Source of the DNA: Hydrogenophaga sp.
Lineage (GTDB): Bacteria; Pseudomonadota; Gammaproteobacteria; Burkholderiales; Burkholderiaceae_C
Direction of reading: 5' to 3'
Length of the DNA stretch: 61,570 bases
NCBI RefSeq assembly: GCF_018780075.1
Contig: NZ_JADMKB010000043.1
Location: forward strand, 1-61,570
Made by a program: the position numbers and the translations under genes. The notes under the pieces were generated by a model that worked only from the letters and a program-made list of their open reading frames with translations, was not told the DNA's origin and ran no database searches. Shown in pieces: positions 1 to 11,449 of the stretch (position 1 is its first letter; the number at the start of each line of letters is the position of its first letter).

Positions 1-299
1 TGCAGCACCATGCCCTTGGCCGAGGTCAGCAGCACCATGCTGTGGGTGTTGACGATCTGGTCGTAGAGCGTCTCCATGACCGGTGCGGCGTGCTGGAACA
101 AAAACCGGTTTTCGTCCAGCGCTTCGGTCAGGATGCCGCGCGAGGGGCTGGAGAAGTCGGGTTCGCTCTGTTCGGTGATGCCGTAGGCGCGCGAACGCTG
201 GTGCGACTGACCGATCGGGTCGTGACCGGCGGGGGAGAGGGCCGGTGGCGGAGTGTCGGCTCGCTCACCGCCGGGGCGGGTGTACATGGCGGCACTCAT
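1..299 (-). CDS. Sigma-54 dependent activator, AcoR-like, N-terminal fragment
   Basis: This is the first 99 codons of a gene that runs off the left edge of the window. The ATG at 299 is preceded by GGAGAC at good spacing. The visible part has a proline-rich, disordered first 30 residues, then a stretch with SHQRSRAYGI and later an acidic helix and a region ending in SAKG, as in the N-terminal, effector-sensing (GAF) part of AcoR-family regulators. The AAA+ and Fis domains would lie outside the window, so the sigma-54 assignment is inference. It is divergent from the pedF-like gene, and a sigma-54 type promoter lies between them, which supports a role in controlling alcohol oxidation genes. 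Confidence 0.6.
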   Translation of the reverse strand, partial: MSAAMYTRPGGERADTPPPALSPAGHDPIGQSHQRSRAYGITEQSEPDFSSPSRGILTEALDENRFLFQHAAPVMETLYDQIVNTHSMVLLTSAKGMVL

Positions 300-712
300 G
301 TTGTCTCCAGAGTCCGAGGGGAATCCCCCCCAGTAGTCCATGGTCCAGTTCGGATCTTGTGATGCGCCCTGGGGTGGACCGTCGTTGTGTGGTTCGTGAG
401 TCATGTGATTTTCTTCATATCTGTGCCACGAATCAACACTGGGTATTCCCCGAGTGAAACAGTGTGTGGCATTTGCCTCGATCTGGTACATAAGCAAATC
501 GCCGGCCACGCACAGAAGGGCCGATCTGGCCGGACAAACCCGCGCGGGCTGTCACAGTCGGTCCGTGTGGCACAGGGTTGTGGTGCAAATTGGAACAGTG
601 GTGGCGGGCGGTGGCACCCTTGTGGCCATGAGACCGGGGATCAAAAACCGGTGGCCTGCTTATTGCTTTTCAGGCTCCTGAGCCCCTTTTTTTGACCCCG
701 GAGACAAGCCCC
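300..712. other. Divergent intergenic control region
   Basis: This 413-base stretch separates the partial activator gene from the pedF-like gene. No convincing gene is seen; the short open frames here lack ribosome sites and family resemblance. It contains a candidate sigma-54 promoter at 612-627 and two copies of a 9-base element in inverse orientation, CTGTGCCAC at 421-429 and GTGGCACAG at 567-575, which could be upstream activator sites. Confidence 0.6.
612..627 (+). promoter_or_regulatory. Candidate sigma-54 promoter for pedF-like gene
   Basis: TGGCAC, five bases, then TGGCC. The invariant GG (613-614) and GC (625-626) have the required 10-base gap. One base of the -12 element departs from the usual TTGC. 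It lies 86 bases before the pedF-like start codon and faces it, next to a divergent AcoR-like gene. Confidence 0.5.
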
Positions 713-1210
713 ATGAAGACCCATTTTCTCAAGCCACCGGCGCGTTCGGCCCTGCGCCTGCTGGCCCTCGCCGCCTGCAGCCTGGCCGCCGCCGCCGTCA
801 TGGCCCACGGCGACGTGACGCCTCAAGCCGTCGACACCAAAACCTTGCCGCAGCTCGGCGAGAAATGGCGCGATGCCAACCCCTACAACGAACAGAGCCC
901 GGCGCGCGGCGAAGCGCTGCGCATCGGCACCTCGGCCTACAACCAGAACTGCGCGCGCTGCCACGGGCTCGAAGCCATTTCCGGCGGCATTTCGCCCGAC
1001 CTGCGCAAGCTCGACGCCGATTGCACCGGCATGGCCGATGCGACCAAGAAGGCCGCCTGCTTCAAGGAAATGGACGACTACTTCATTGCCACCGTGCGGC
1101 GCGGGCGTGTGCGCGACGGCCGGGTGTACATGCCGCCGTTCGAGGGCACGCTCTCGCAGGAAGCCATCTGGTCGATCCGCACCTACATCGAAACGCGTCG
1201 CGAGCCCTGA
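713..1210 (+). CDS. pedF: Cytochrome c, PedF/ExaB-like
   Basis: A 165-residue exported monohaem cytochrome c. Residues 1-31 are a signal peptide ending in VMA. The haem site is C80-x2-C83-H84 and the likely axial methionine is M140 in an MPPF turn. The start HGDVTPQ of the mature protein and the segment around CARCHG match the PedF (cytochrome c-550) family, which takes electrons from periplasmic PQQ ethanol dehydrogenase. The ATG at 713 was chosen over the GTG- or ATG-like starts further up because GGAGA sits eight bases before it. No PQQ dehydrogenase is in the window; it may lie to the left. The substrate-binding protein gene follows after 56 bases. Confidence 0.85.
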   Translation: MKTHFLKPPARSALRLLALAACSLAAAAVMAHGDVTPQAVDTKTLPQLGEKWRDANPYNEQSPARGEALRIGTSAYNQNCARCHGLEAISGGISPDLRKLDADCTGMADATKKAACFKEMDDYFIATVRRGRVRDGRVYMPPFEGTLSQEAIWSIRTYIETRREP

Positions 1211-1266
1211 TTGGGCTGTCCCCCAAGGCGCTGCGCAGTGAACACCACAACAACGAGACAAGCCAC

Positions 1267-2169
1267 ATGACCCAGACCCCCAGGCCGCCACGTTCACACC
1301 CCATCCATTCCCTGCGCCGCCGCGCGGCGCTGGCCCTGCTGCTGCCGGTGCTCGCCGGGCACTGGCCGGCGCAGGCCCAGACCGAGCTGACCGACCTCGC
1401 CCGCATCAAGGCCAGCGGTGTGCTCAAGGTCGCGGTGTACAAGGACAACGCGCCGCTGTCGGACGGGCCCGTCACCGACATGAAGGGGCTGGACGTGTCG
1501 CTGGCCGAGGCCCTGGCGCGGCAGCTGAAGCTCAAGCTCTCGCTGCTGCCCTACGACGCGGGCGAGAACATGGGCGATGACCTGCGCAACATGGTCTGGC
1601 GCGGTCACTACCTGGGCTACGGCCCGGCCGACGTGATGCTGCAGGTGCCGGCCGACAAATTCCTCGCGCAGGGCAACCCGCAGGTGATGATTTTTGCGCC
1701 CTACATGCGCCAGTCGGTGATGCTGATGCACGACACGCGCAAGCTGGCCGATGCGGCGGTGCCCGAAGACCTCAAGGGTGTGGCGCTCGCGGCCGAGCGC
1801 GGCGCGGGCGCCGCCAGCGTGCTCATGGGCCACGGTGGCGGGCTGCTGCGCAACCAGGTCACGATCTACAACACGGGTGTCGAAGCCGCCCAGGCCGCCG
1901 TGGACGGCAAGGCCGTGGCCGCTTTCGTGACGCGGGCCCAGGCCGAGTCGGTGCTGTTCCGCAACCCGGGCGCCGCCGCCCACTTCCGCCTCAGCAAGCT
2001 CAATTTCAACAACGGCATCGCCGACACCGGCTGGCCGGTGGGCATGGCGGTCAGGTCGGCGAACAGGGAACTGGCGCAGGCCCTCGAAGGCGCCATGAAA
2101 TCCCTGCGCGACAGCGGCGAGATGCTGGCGATCTTCAAGCAGCACGGGTTGACGCTCACCGCGCCGTAG
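1267..2169 (+). CDS. PQQ dehydrogenase-associated periplasmic binding protein
   Basis: A 300-residue protein with a long signal peptide (about residues 1-37, three arginines before a leucine-rich core) and a solute-binding fold of the amino-acid ABC transporter type. The start of the mature protein (about 45-60) reads as the typical first beta strand, with VLKVAVYKDNAPLS and later GLDVSLAEALA. Proteins of this kind, without a matching permease, occur beside quinoprotein alcohol dehydrogenases and their cytochromes, and the position just after the pedF-like gene fits. The ligand and exact role are not known; it may serve in enzyme assembly or as a sensor rather than transport. It ends close to a copy of the 3'-end repeat. 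Confidence 0.7.
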   Translation: MTQTPRPPRSHPIHSLRRRAALALLLPVLAGHWPAQAQTELTDLARIKASGVLKVAVYKDNAPLSDGPVTDMKGLDVSLAEALARQLKLKLSLLPYDAGENMGDDLRNMVWRGHYLGYGPADVMLQVPADKFLAQGNPQVMIFAPYMRQSVMLMHDTRKLADAAVPEDLKGVALAAERGAGAASVLMGHGGGLLRNQVTIYNTGVEAAQAAVDGKAVAAFVTRAQAESVLFRNPGAAAHFRLSKLNFNNGIADTGWPVGMAVRSANRELAQALEGAMKSLRDSGEMLAIFKQHGLTLTAP

Positions 2170-2176
2170 CCGAGTT

Positions 2177-2252
2177 CCCCCCGCGCCGCTTCGCGTCACC
2201 CCCCAGGGGGCAACGCGAGTGGCCCGGCAAAGCCGGTTCCACCGCGTTCTGG
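2177..2252 (+). repeat. 3'-end repeat, copy 1 (type A)
   Basis: Begins eight bases after the stop of the binding protein gene. It has the family layout: C-run with CGCCGCTTCGCG, a hairpin of five or six C and G, CAACGC, a GGCCCGGC/AGCCGG hairpin, and a GCGTTCTGG end. Copy 2 lies about 100 bases away in the opposite orientation. Confidence 0.85.
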
Positions 2253-2348
2253 ATTGAGGCACGTCGCGCCGACAAGACCTTCAGGCTGCTCGGGGAGCGC
2301 AAACGGTGTGTCTCACCTTCACGCAGCCAACCGAAGCGAAATGACTTC

Positions 2349-2428
2349 ACCCAGAACGCGGCGGAGCTGGCTCTGCCAGTCCGCTCGCGTTGCCCCCCGG
2401 GGGGTGACGCCGCAGGCGGCGCGGGGGG
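2349..2428 (-). repeat. 3'-end repeat, copy 2 (type A)
   Basis: Follows the stop of the regulator gene at 2429 directly. Read on the minus strand it has the same order of blocks as copy 1. The two copies face each other across a convergent gene pair and could pair as a long inverted repeat. Confidence 0.85.
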
Positions 2429-3571
2429 TCACCGCTTGTTCAGCTTGCGGTACACGGTGGCGCGGCTGATGCCGAGTGCTCTTGCGGCTTCCATCACGTT
2501 GCCGCGGGCTTCGTCCACCGCGCGCCGGATGAGGGCGGTCTCCACGTCTCTCAGGGGCACGCTGTGGCTCACTGGGCGGGCGGCGCCGGTCAGGCCAGCC
2601 GGGCCGGGGTTCAGTGCCAGCACCAGCAGGCGCAGGCCCGACCACAACGGCACCTCGGCCGCAGGCCGGTGGCTGCGCGCAGCGTCGAAGAGGCTGTCGG
2701 ACGGCACGGCAAAGACCTCGCTGATGTGAAGGGACTGGCGCTGGGGCGAAAGGCCGAGCATGTCCGCCGCGGCGCGGTTGGCGCCGCTGATGCACCCGTC
2801 GCCGTCCACGCACACCAGCCCGTCGTTGTCGTCGCCGAGCACCCGGCCGGGCCAGTTCAGTCGCAGCAGCAGCCGGTGAGGGCGGGCGGTGGTGAGGGCG
2901 TTCTCGATGCTGCGCGCGGACTGGCTCACCAGGTGCTTGAGCGCGGGCTGCTCGGCCACATCCACCCCGGTGAGGTCCAGCATGCCGACGCATTGCCCGT
3001 CGGGCCCCCAGATGGGCGCGCCGGCGCAGCTGAACACCCCGGTGTCGTTGAAGAAGTGTTCGCCCCGGTGCAACCACACCGGCGCGTGGTCGGCCAGCGT
3101 GGTGCCGATGGCGGTGGTGCCCACGGCCGACTCCGACAGGTCCACGCCCACCCTGGCGATGGCGGACGCGCGCGGGTCGTTGCGGTCCACCGGGCCATCG
3201 ACGTCGATCACCGTGCCGCGCGCGTCGGTGAGGATGGCGAAATACCGGCTGTTCACCATGGCACGCGAGAGCGAGCGGATCACCGGCGCTGCGGCCTGGA
3301 TCAGGGGCTGGCTGGCCTCCAGCGCGTGGCGCATGCTGCCCACCGACACCGGTTCGAAGCTCACCCGTTGCCGGGGTTCGTGTCCCAGTGCCAGGCAGCG
3401 CCGCCACGAGCGTTCGATGCTGGGCGAGACCCAGGGCGAGGGACGGGCTTCGCGGGCGTCCAGCACCGCGTGGCGCGCCCGTTCGATGAGGGCCAGGCGC
3501 TGGTCGGTCGGTGGGGAGTGGGTGGCGGCTGGGATCACGTCTGCCTCTGCGGTCGGTGGGATCTGGGACAC
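2429..3571 (-). CDS. GAF and Fis-type regulator without AAA+ domain
   Basis: A 380-residue regulator related to AcoR activators. The first 200 residues form an AcoR-like sensory (GAF) part; VSPSIERSWRRC near residue 50 is a hallmark. A PAS-like segment around 230-300 follows. Residues about 342-380 are a Fis-type helix-turn-helix (VMEAARALGISRATVYRKL). The central AAA+ domain with GAFTGA, needed to contact sigma-54, is absent, so it probably acts on ordinary promoters or as a repressor. The start is a GTG at 3571 with no clear ribosome site; a start further in is possible. A 17-base palindrome (3575-3591) lies four bases before it. It stands downstream of the hydroxylase cluster on the same strand and may control it. 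Confidence 0.75.
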   Translation of the reverse strand: MSQIPPTAEADVIPAATHSPPTDQRLALIERARHAVLDAREARPSPWVSPSIERSWRRCLALGHEPRQRVSFEPVSVGSMRHALEASQPLIQAAAPVIRSLSRAMVNSRYFAILTDARGTVIDVDGPVDRNDPRASAIARVGVDLSESAVGTTAIGTTLADHAPVWLHRGEHFFNDTGVFSCAGAPIWGPDGQCVGMLDLTGVDVAEQPALKHLVSQSARSIENALTTARPHRLLLRLNWPGRVLGDDNDGLVCVDGDGCISGANRAAADMLGLSPQRQSLHISEVFAVPSDSLFDAARSHRPAAEVPLWSGLRLLVLALNPGPAGLTGAARPVSHSVPLRDVETALIRRAVDEARGNVMEAARALGISRATVYRKLNKR

Positions 3572-3574
3572 AAG

Positions 3575-3591
3575 TGTTGCAAATTGCGACA
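3575..3591. promoter_or_regulatory. Palindromic operator candidate
   Basis: TGTTGC-AAATT-GCGACA, a near-perfect 17-base palindrome overlapping the ribosome-binding region of the GAF/Fis regulator gene. This position would suit autoregulation. A related sequence (13 of 17 positions) lies at 11546-11562 before the hydroxylase and aldehyde oxidoreductase genes. Confidence 0.5.
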
Positions 3592-3690
3592 GTGGCGGAT
3601 CAAGTCACCACGGTTCGCGCGTCTGCCGAGCATCAGCGCAAATCACATGCCATGGTGCCGGGGCTTACCCCGACGCATGAGGCGCAACAG

Positions 3691-3768
3691 CCCAGGGCAC
3701 CGCCGGGCCGGCTCTGCCGGACGGCCCGTGCCGCCCCCTTGGGGGGTAGCGCGCAGCGCTGCAGGGGG
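3691..3768 (-). repeat. 3'-end repeat, copy 3 (type B)
   Basis: Touches the stop of the XdhC-like gene (3769). Read on the minus strand: C-run, GCAGCGCTGCGC, a six-base C/G hairpin, GGCGGCAC, then CCGTCCGGC and GCCGGCCCGGCGG. The second half defines type B, which differs from the CAACGC/GGTTCC half of type A. Confidence 0.85.
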
Positions 3769-4809
3769 TTACCTCGTCCTCAGCCGGTCTTTGGCCCACC
3801 CCACCTGGGTATCGCGCGGCAGGGGCACCGCGTTTTTCACCGCCAGCACCTCGGCCATGATGCTGACCGCGATCTCGGACGGCATCTTGCTGCCGATGTA
3901 GATGCCGATCGGGCCGCGCAGCGGGGCCAGGCTGGCCTCGGTCTGGTCGAGGTGCTCGATCATCCGGGCGCGGCGCGCCTCGTTGTTGCGCCGCGAGCCG
4001 ATGGCGCCGACGTAGAACGCTTCGGTCTGCAGCGCTTCGAGCAGGGCGAGGTCGTCCAGCTTCGGGTCGTGGGTGAGCGCGATCACGCAGGTGCGGCGGT
4101 CGACCTGGAATTCGCGCACCACGTCGTCGGGCATGCCGTGGGCCAGCGCCACACCGGCCACGGCCCAGCTGCCGCGGTACTCCTCACGCGGGTCGCAGAC
4201 CGTGACCGCGAAGCCGCAGAACAGGGCCATGGTCGAGAGGTACTCGGTGAGCTGGCCTGCGCCGATCAGCAACATGCGGTACTCGGGACCGAAGGTGTTG
4301 CGCAGCGTCACACCGTCGTCGCTGAGACCCGCGGGCTTGTCGCAGGGCTGCAGCGTGACCGCGCCGGTGGCGAGCTCGGTGCAACGCTGCATCAGTCGGC
4401 CTATGCTCAGGGCCTGCACCAGTGCCGCGAGCGTGTCGGCATCGGGGTTGAATTCGAGCAGCAGCTCCAGCGTGCCGCCGCAGGGCAGGCCGAAGCGGTG
4501 GGCTTCGTCGGCGGTGACGCCGTAGGTCACGCGCTCGGGCGGTCCGGTGGGAATGTCGTGCGTGATGCCCGCGGCGGGCTGCACGCCCGCGGGGGCGTTG
4601 GCCCGGCTGTAGCGGTAGATCAGGTCGTCTTCGATGCAGCCGCCCGAGACCGAGCCCACCACCGAGCCGGTTTCACACAGCGCCATGATCGAGCCGACCG
4701 GGCGCGGCGACGACCCCCAGGTGCGGACCACCGTGGCCAGCAGCGCCCGTTGCCCGTCGCGCCGCCATTGCAGCAGCTTGCGCAGCACCGTGATGTCGAG
4801 GTTTTCCAT
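3769..4809 (-). CDS. XdhC/CoxI family maturation factor
   Basis: A 346-residue protein with the N-terminal XdhC/CoxI domain (about 1-110, including GSVSGGCIEDDL) and a C-terminal Rossmann domain starting with LLIGAG (GAG at 183-185). Family members bind molybdenum cofactor and help its sulfuration and insertion into xanthine dehydrogenase-type enzymes. The ATG at 4809 has GGAGA at nine bases. It is the last gene of the hydroxylase cluster, 38 bases after coxG. XdhC and CoxI are close relatives, so only the family and not the exact name is claimed. Confidence 0.85.
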   Translation of the reverse strand: MENLDITVLRKLLQWRRDGQRALLATVVRTWGSSPRPVGSIMALCETGSVVGSVSGGCIEDDLIYRYSRANAPAGVQPAAGITHDIPTGPPERVTYGVTADEAHRFGLPCGGTLELLLEFNPDADTLAALVQALSIGRLMQRCTELATGAVTLQPCDKPAGLSDDGVTLRNTFGPEYRMLLIGAGQLTEYLSTMALFCGFAVTVCDPREEYRGSWAVAGVALAHGMPDDVVREFQVDRRTCVIALTHDPKLDDLALLEALQTEAFYVGAIGSRRNNEARRARMIEHLDQTEASLAPLRGPIGIYIGSKMPSEIAVSIMAEVLAVKNAVPLPRDTQVGWAKDRLRTR

Positions 4810-4847
4810 GGGTTGTCTCCAGGTGGGGAGTGTGCCGTCACCGCGAC

Positions 4848-5453
4848 TCAGCGGCTCAGCCACCAGATCACGCCGATGGCCACCGCGCCGGCCACCCACA
4901 ACCAGACGGGCACACCGCCGCCGCTGGCGGCAGGCGCTGCCACCGGCGTGGCCACAGTGTCAGCCGCTGCGGCAGCGACCGCTGCGTCCCGCGTCGCATA
5001 GGCCTCGGGATGGGCCTTCTGCATCGCTTCGTCGAAGCGCTTGAAGAAGTCTTCCGACATGGCCTTGGCTGTGCCGTCGATCAGGCGCTGGCCCAGCTGC
5101 GCGATCTTGCCGCCCACGTTGGCGTGCACCGTGTAGTCCAGTTCGCAGCCGCTGCCGTTGGGGCTGAGCTTCACTTCGGCCGCGCCCTTGCCGAAACCGG
5201 CGACGCCGCCCTGGCCCTCGAAATTGATCTTGTACGACGCGGGCGCGACGATGTCGCTGAGCAGGATCTTGCCGGCGAACTTGGCCGACACCGGGCCGAT
5301 CTTCAGTGCCATGCCCACGGCGTACTGGTTCTCGCCGGTCGGCTCCACCTTGTCGCAGCCGGGGATGCAGGCCTTGAGCACCTCGGGGTCGTTGAGCGCG
5401 TCCCAGGCCTGTTGCTGGTTGATGGCGAGGGATCGGTTGCCTTGCATGTCCAT
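4848..5453 (-). CDS. coxG: CoxG-like SRPBCC protein with membrane anchor
   Basis: A 201-residue protein. Residues 1-150 form a CoxG/SRPBCC domain (start MDMQGNRSLAIN, later LKACIPGCDKVE near 27-38). An alanine-rich linker leads to a C-terminal transmembrane helix of about 181-198, with only a short tail after it. In Oligotropha CoxG is thought to anchor CO dehydrogenase at the cytoplasmic membrane, and this layout fits a membrane tether. It lies between the VWA gene and the XdhC-like gene. A second in-frame ATG six bases downstream is a possible start. Confidence 0.85.
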   Translation of the reverse strand: MDMQGNRSLAINQQQAWDALNDPEVLKACIPGCDKVEPTGENQYAVGMALKIGPVSAKFAGKILLSDIVAPASYKINFEGQGGVAGFGKGAAEVKLSPNGSGCELDYTVHANVGGKIAQLGQRLIDGTAKAMSEDFFKRFDEAMQKAHPEAYATRDAAVAAAAADTVATPVAAPAASGGGVPVWLWVAGAVAIGVIWWLSR

Positions 5454-5490
5454 GTTGGGATTCCTTCTTTCTTGCGGTTCGGTGAAATCT

Positions 5491-6675
5491 TCATCTCTTC
5501 ATCAGGGTCGCCAGGCCGCTGGCCAGGTCTTCGAGCTTGCTGAGGTTGTGCACCGCCAGCATGCCGTGGGCGTGGCTGTGCAGTTCGGCGGCGCCGCGCG
5601 CCAGCGGCGCGTAGCCGTCGAAGCGCAGCAGGGGGTTGAGCCAGAGCAGGCGGCGGCATCGGCGGCGCAGCCAGTCCAGCGCTTCGCCGAGTTCTTGGGG
5701 TTCACCGGTGTCCAGCCCGTCGGTGACGATCAGCACCAGGGTGCGGCGGCCGACCAGGCGGCGCGCGTGATCGTGGCGCAGGGTGTGCAGCGCTTCGCCC
5801 AGCTGGGTACCCCCGGCGAAGTCTTCGATGGCCTGGCTGGCGTGCGCCAGCATCTCGTCGGTGTCGGCGAGGCGGAAGGCGGGCGTGAGGTCGGTGAGCC
5901 GGGTGCCGAAGGCGAACACGTCGCGGCGGCGGTGCTGGCGCGTGGCCGCGTGCAGGAAGGCGAGCAGCAGCCGCGTGTAGCGTTCCATCGAGCCCGACAC
6001 GTCGACCAGCACCAGCAGCGGCAGCGCTTGCTCGCGCCGCTCCAGGCGCGGCAGCTCCAGCAGCTCGCCGCCGTTGCGCACGGCGCTGCGCATCATGCCC
6101 GGCCAGTGCGGTTGCGCACCGCGCGCGCCCGGTCGGGTGCGGCGCGAGGCAACGCTGGGCAGCGGCAGGCGGATGTCGCGCGCCAGCCGCTCGACCAGGC
6201 GGTATTCGGTGCCCGAGAGGGCGTTGAAGTCGGCGTGTTTGAGGCGCTGCAGGTCGCTCGCCGTCATGGCCGCGTCGAACTCGACCTTCTGGTCTTCCTG
6301 CTTGGGCTGGGCCTGGTGGCCGAAGGTCTTTTGCGGCGACAGCGCCTCGCGCACGCGCGGGCGGCGCTGGCTGGGCTCGGCCTTGCCCTCGGCACTGGGC
6401 AGCAGTTGCGAGAGCAGCTTCTGCGCGATCTCGGGGTTGCGGAAGTACACATCGAACAGCTCGCGGAACACCAGCCGGTCCTGCTCGCGGCTGACCAGCA
6501 CCGCCTCCATCGCCGCGCTCACATCCTGCTTGCGCTCCAGGCCCACGGCCAGCGCCGCGTCGGCGGCCAGCGCGATGCGCGAGCTGTCCACCCGCACGCC
6601 GGCGCGGCGCAACGCGCGGCCGAAGCCGGTGATGTTGTCGGCCAGCTTGCCGGTGCGGGCGTCACCGAGTTGCAT
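5491..6675 (-). CDS. VWA domain protein, CoxE-like
   Basis: A 394-residue protein with an N-terminal helical region and a C-terminal von Willebrand A domain whose metal site D225-x-S227-x-S229 is complete (LVDVSGSME), followed by TDGLDTGEP. CoxE-type proteins work with MoxR ATPases (CoxD) to build the active site of CO dehydrogenase and related hydroxylases. The gene starts at the ATG at 6675, five bases after the MoxR stop, with GGAAG upstream. The same frame continues open upstream of this ATG, antisense-free but overlapping the MoxR gene; that extension has no family match and is left out. Confidence 0.88.
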   Translation of the reverse strand: MQLGDARTGKLADNITGFGRALRRAGVRVDSSRIALAADAALAVGLERKQDVSAAMEAVLVSREQDRLVFRELFDVYFRNPEIAQKLLSQLLPSAEGKAEPSQRRPRVREALSPQKTFGHQAQPKQEDQKVEFDAAMTASDLQRLKHADFNALSGTEYRLVERLARDIRLPLPSVASRRTRPGARGAQPHWPGMMRSAVRNGGELLELPRLERREQALPLLVLVDVSGSMERYTRLLLAFLHAATRQHRRRDVFAFGTRLTDLTPAFRLADTDEMLAHASQAIEDFAGGTQLGEALHTLRHDHARRLVGRRTLVLIVTDGLDTGEPQELGEALDWLRRRCRRLLWLNPLLRFDGYAPLARGAAELHSHAHGMLAVHNLSKLEDLASGLATLMKR

Positions 6676-6680
6676 GGTGA

Positions 6681-7604
<924 letters not shown>

Positions 7605-7685
7605 GAAAAGAAGGGCTGGTGGAATCACAGAAAAAAGGCCCCGGGTCTGGCAACGCGGGGCCTGCTGCAACGGGCCGCCGAGGCT

Positions 7686-8477
7686 TCAGCTCAACTGGGC
7701 GACCGCTCTTTGTGTGAGCACACTGATGAGGTTGGCGCGGTAGTTTGCGGTGGCGTGCAGGTCGGCGTTCAGGTCGCTCGAATCTACCTTCACGGCCGCA
7801 GCGGCCTGCGTTGTGAAGCTCTTGTTGAGTGCGTCTTCCAGCCCGGTGTGGCGGAACACGCCGCCGCTGCTCGCGCCGGTCACGGCCACGCGCACGCCGC
7901 CGTCGGTCACCGCGAGGTAGACGCCGGTGAGCGCGAAGCGCGAGGCCGGCTGGTTGAACTTCATGTAGACCGACTTCTTCGGGATCGGGAAGCGGATGGC
8001 CGTGATGAGTTCACCCTCGTTCAGGGCGGTGGTGAACATGCCCTGGAAGAAATCGTCGGCCGCGATCTGGCGTTGCGTGGTGTGCACCGTGGCGCCCAGG
8101 CCCAGCACCGCGCTGGGGTAGCAGGCGGCGGGGTCGTTGTTGGCGACCGAGCCGCCCATCGTGCCCATGACGCGCACCTGCTTGTCACCGATGTGGGCGG
8201 CCAGATCGGCCAGGCCGGGGATCGCGGCCTTGACTTCGGCGCTGTTGGCCACGTCGAGGTGGCGCGTCATGGCGCCGATCACCAAGGCGTTGCCTTCGCG
8301 CCGGATGCCGGCCAGTTCCTTGATGCCGCCGAGGTCGACCAGCGAGCCAGGTTCGGACAGGCGCAGCTTCATCGAGGCCAGCAGCGTCTGGCCACCGGCC
8401 AGAGGTTTGGCGCCGCCGGCGGCGGCCTTGCTGGCATCGGCGAGGGACGAGGGTTTGTCGAATGTGAATGCGTACAT
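7686..8477 (-). CDS. Molybdenum hydroxylase FAD subunit (CoxM-like)
   Basis: A 263-residue medium subunit. It shows the two FAD pyrophosphate-binding motifs of the family, AGGQTL at 27-32 and TMGGS at 106-110, and the C-terminal CoxM domain. It passes electrons from the iron-sulfur subunit to the acceptor. The ATG at 8477 has GGAG upstream. In this cluster the order is small, large, medium, as in form II clusters; form I CO dehydrogenases have medium, small, large. A copy of the 3'-end repeat sits in the 116-base gap between the large subunit gene and this one, which may change their relative expression. Confidence 0.9.
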   Translation of the reverse strand: MYAFTFDKPSSLADASKAAAGGAKPLAGGQTLLASMKLRLSEPGSLVDLGGIKELAGIRREGNALVIGAMTRHLDVANSAEVKAAIPGLADLAAHIGDKQVRVMGTMGGSVANNDPAACYPSAVLGLGATVHTTQRQIAADDFFQGMFTTALNEGELITAIRFPIPKKSVYMKFNQPASRFALTGVYLAVTDGGVRVAVTGASSGGVFRHTGLEDALNKSFTTQAAAAVKVDSSDLNADLHATANYRANLISVLTQRAVAQLS

Positions 8478-8505
8478 GGTGAGTCACTCCTTTATGGAAA
8501 GGTTG

Positions 8506-8590
8506 CCGCCCAGGGGCCCCGCCGGGCCGGCTTCGCCGGACGGCTGGTGCCGCCCCCTTGAGGGGGTGACGCCGAAGGCGGCGCAGGGGT
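8506..8590 (-). repeat. 3'-end repeat, copy 4 (type B)
   Basis: Lies between the large and medium subunit genes, three bases after the large subunit stop, thus inside an operon. Same orientation relative to the preceding gene as all other copies. Closest in sequence to copy 3. Confidence 0.85.
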
Positions 8591-8593
8591 GTT

Positions 8594-10966
<2,373 letters not shown>

Positions 10967-10978
10967 GTCTGTTTCTCC

Positions 10979-11449
10979 TCAGGACGAAGCCATGTCGGCC
11001 TGGCCCTTGACCACGGCCTTGACGATGTTCTGGTAACCGGTGCAGCGGCACAGGTTGCCTTCGAGCAGCTCGCGGATCTCGCCGGCGCTGGCCTTGGGGT
11101 GGTGCGTGCAGAGGTCCACCGCGCTCATCACCATGCCGGGGGTGCAGTAGCCGCACTGCAGGCCGTGGCACTCCTTGAAGGCGGCCTGCATCGGATGCAT
11201 GGTGCCGTCGGGCTGGGCCAGGCCTTCGATGGTGGTGATCTCCGAGCCGCTGACCTGCACGGCCAGCACGTTGCACGACTTGATGGCCCGGCCGTCCCGG
11301 ATGACGGTGCAGGCGCCGCACTGGGCGGTGTCGCATCCGACGTGGGTGCCGGTGAGCTTGAGGTGTTCGCGCAGCACCTGGACGAGCAATGTGTGGGGGG
11401 CAACGTCCACCGAGGTGGGCTTGCCGTTGACCTTGAGCTGAACCTGCAT
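10979..11449 (-). CDS. Two [2Fe-2S] small subunit (CoxS-like)
   Basis: A 156-residue iron-sulfur subunit. The plant-type [2Fe-2S] site uses C39, C44, C47 and C59; the second cluster uses C99, C102, C134 and C136 (CGYC and CRC). These carry electrons from the molybdenum site to the FAD subunit. The start at 11449 was chosen over an upstream in-frame ATG because AGGAGA precedes it. It is the first gene of the operon and faces the divergent aldehyde oxidoreductase operon across 442 bases. Confidence 0.92.
   Translation of the reverse strand: MQVQLKVNGKPTSVDVAPHTLLVQVLREHLKLTGTHVGCDTAQCGACTVIRDGRAIKSCNVLAVQVSGSEITTIEGLAQPDGTMHPMQAAFKECHGLQCGYCTPGMVMSAVDLCTHHPKASAGEIRELLEGNLCRCTGYQNIVKAVVKGQADMASS

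Noticed and set aside
563..582. Second sigma-54 promoter candidate TGGCACAGGGTTG
   Set aside because: The gap between GG and the next GC is wrong for sigma-54; the element at 612-627 has the correct spacing.
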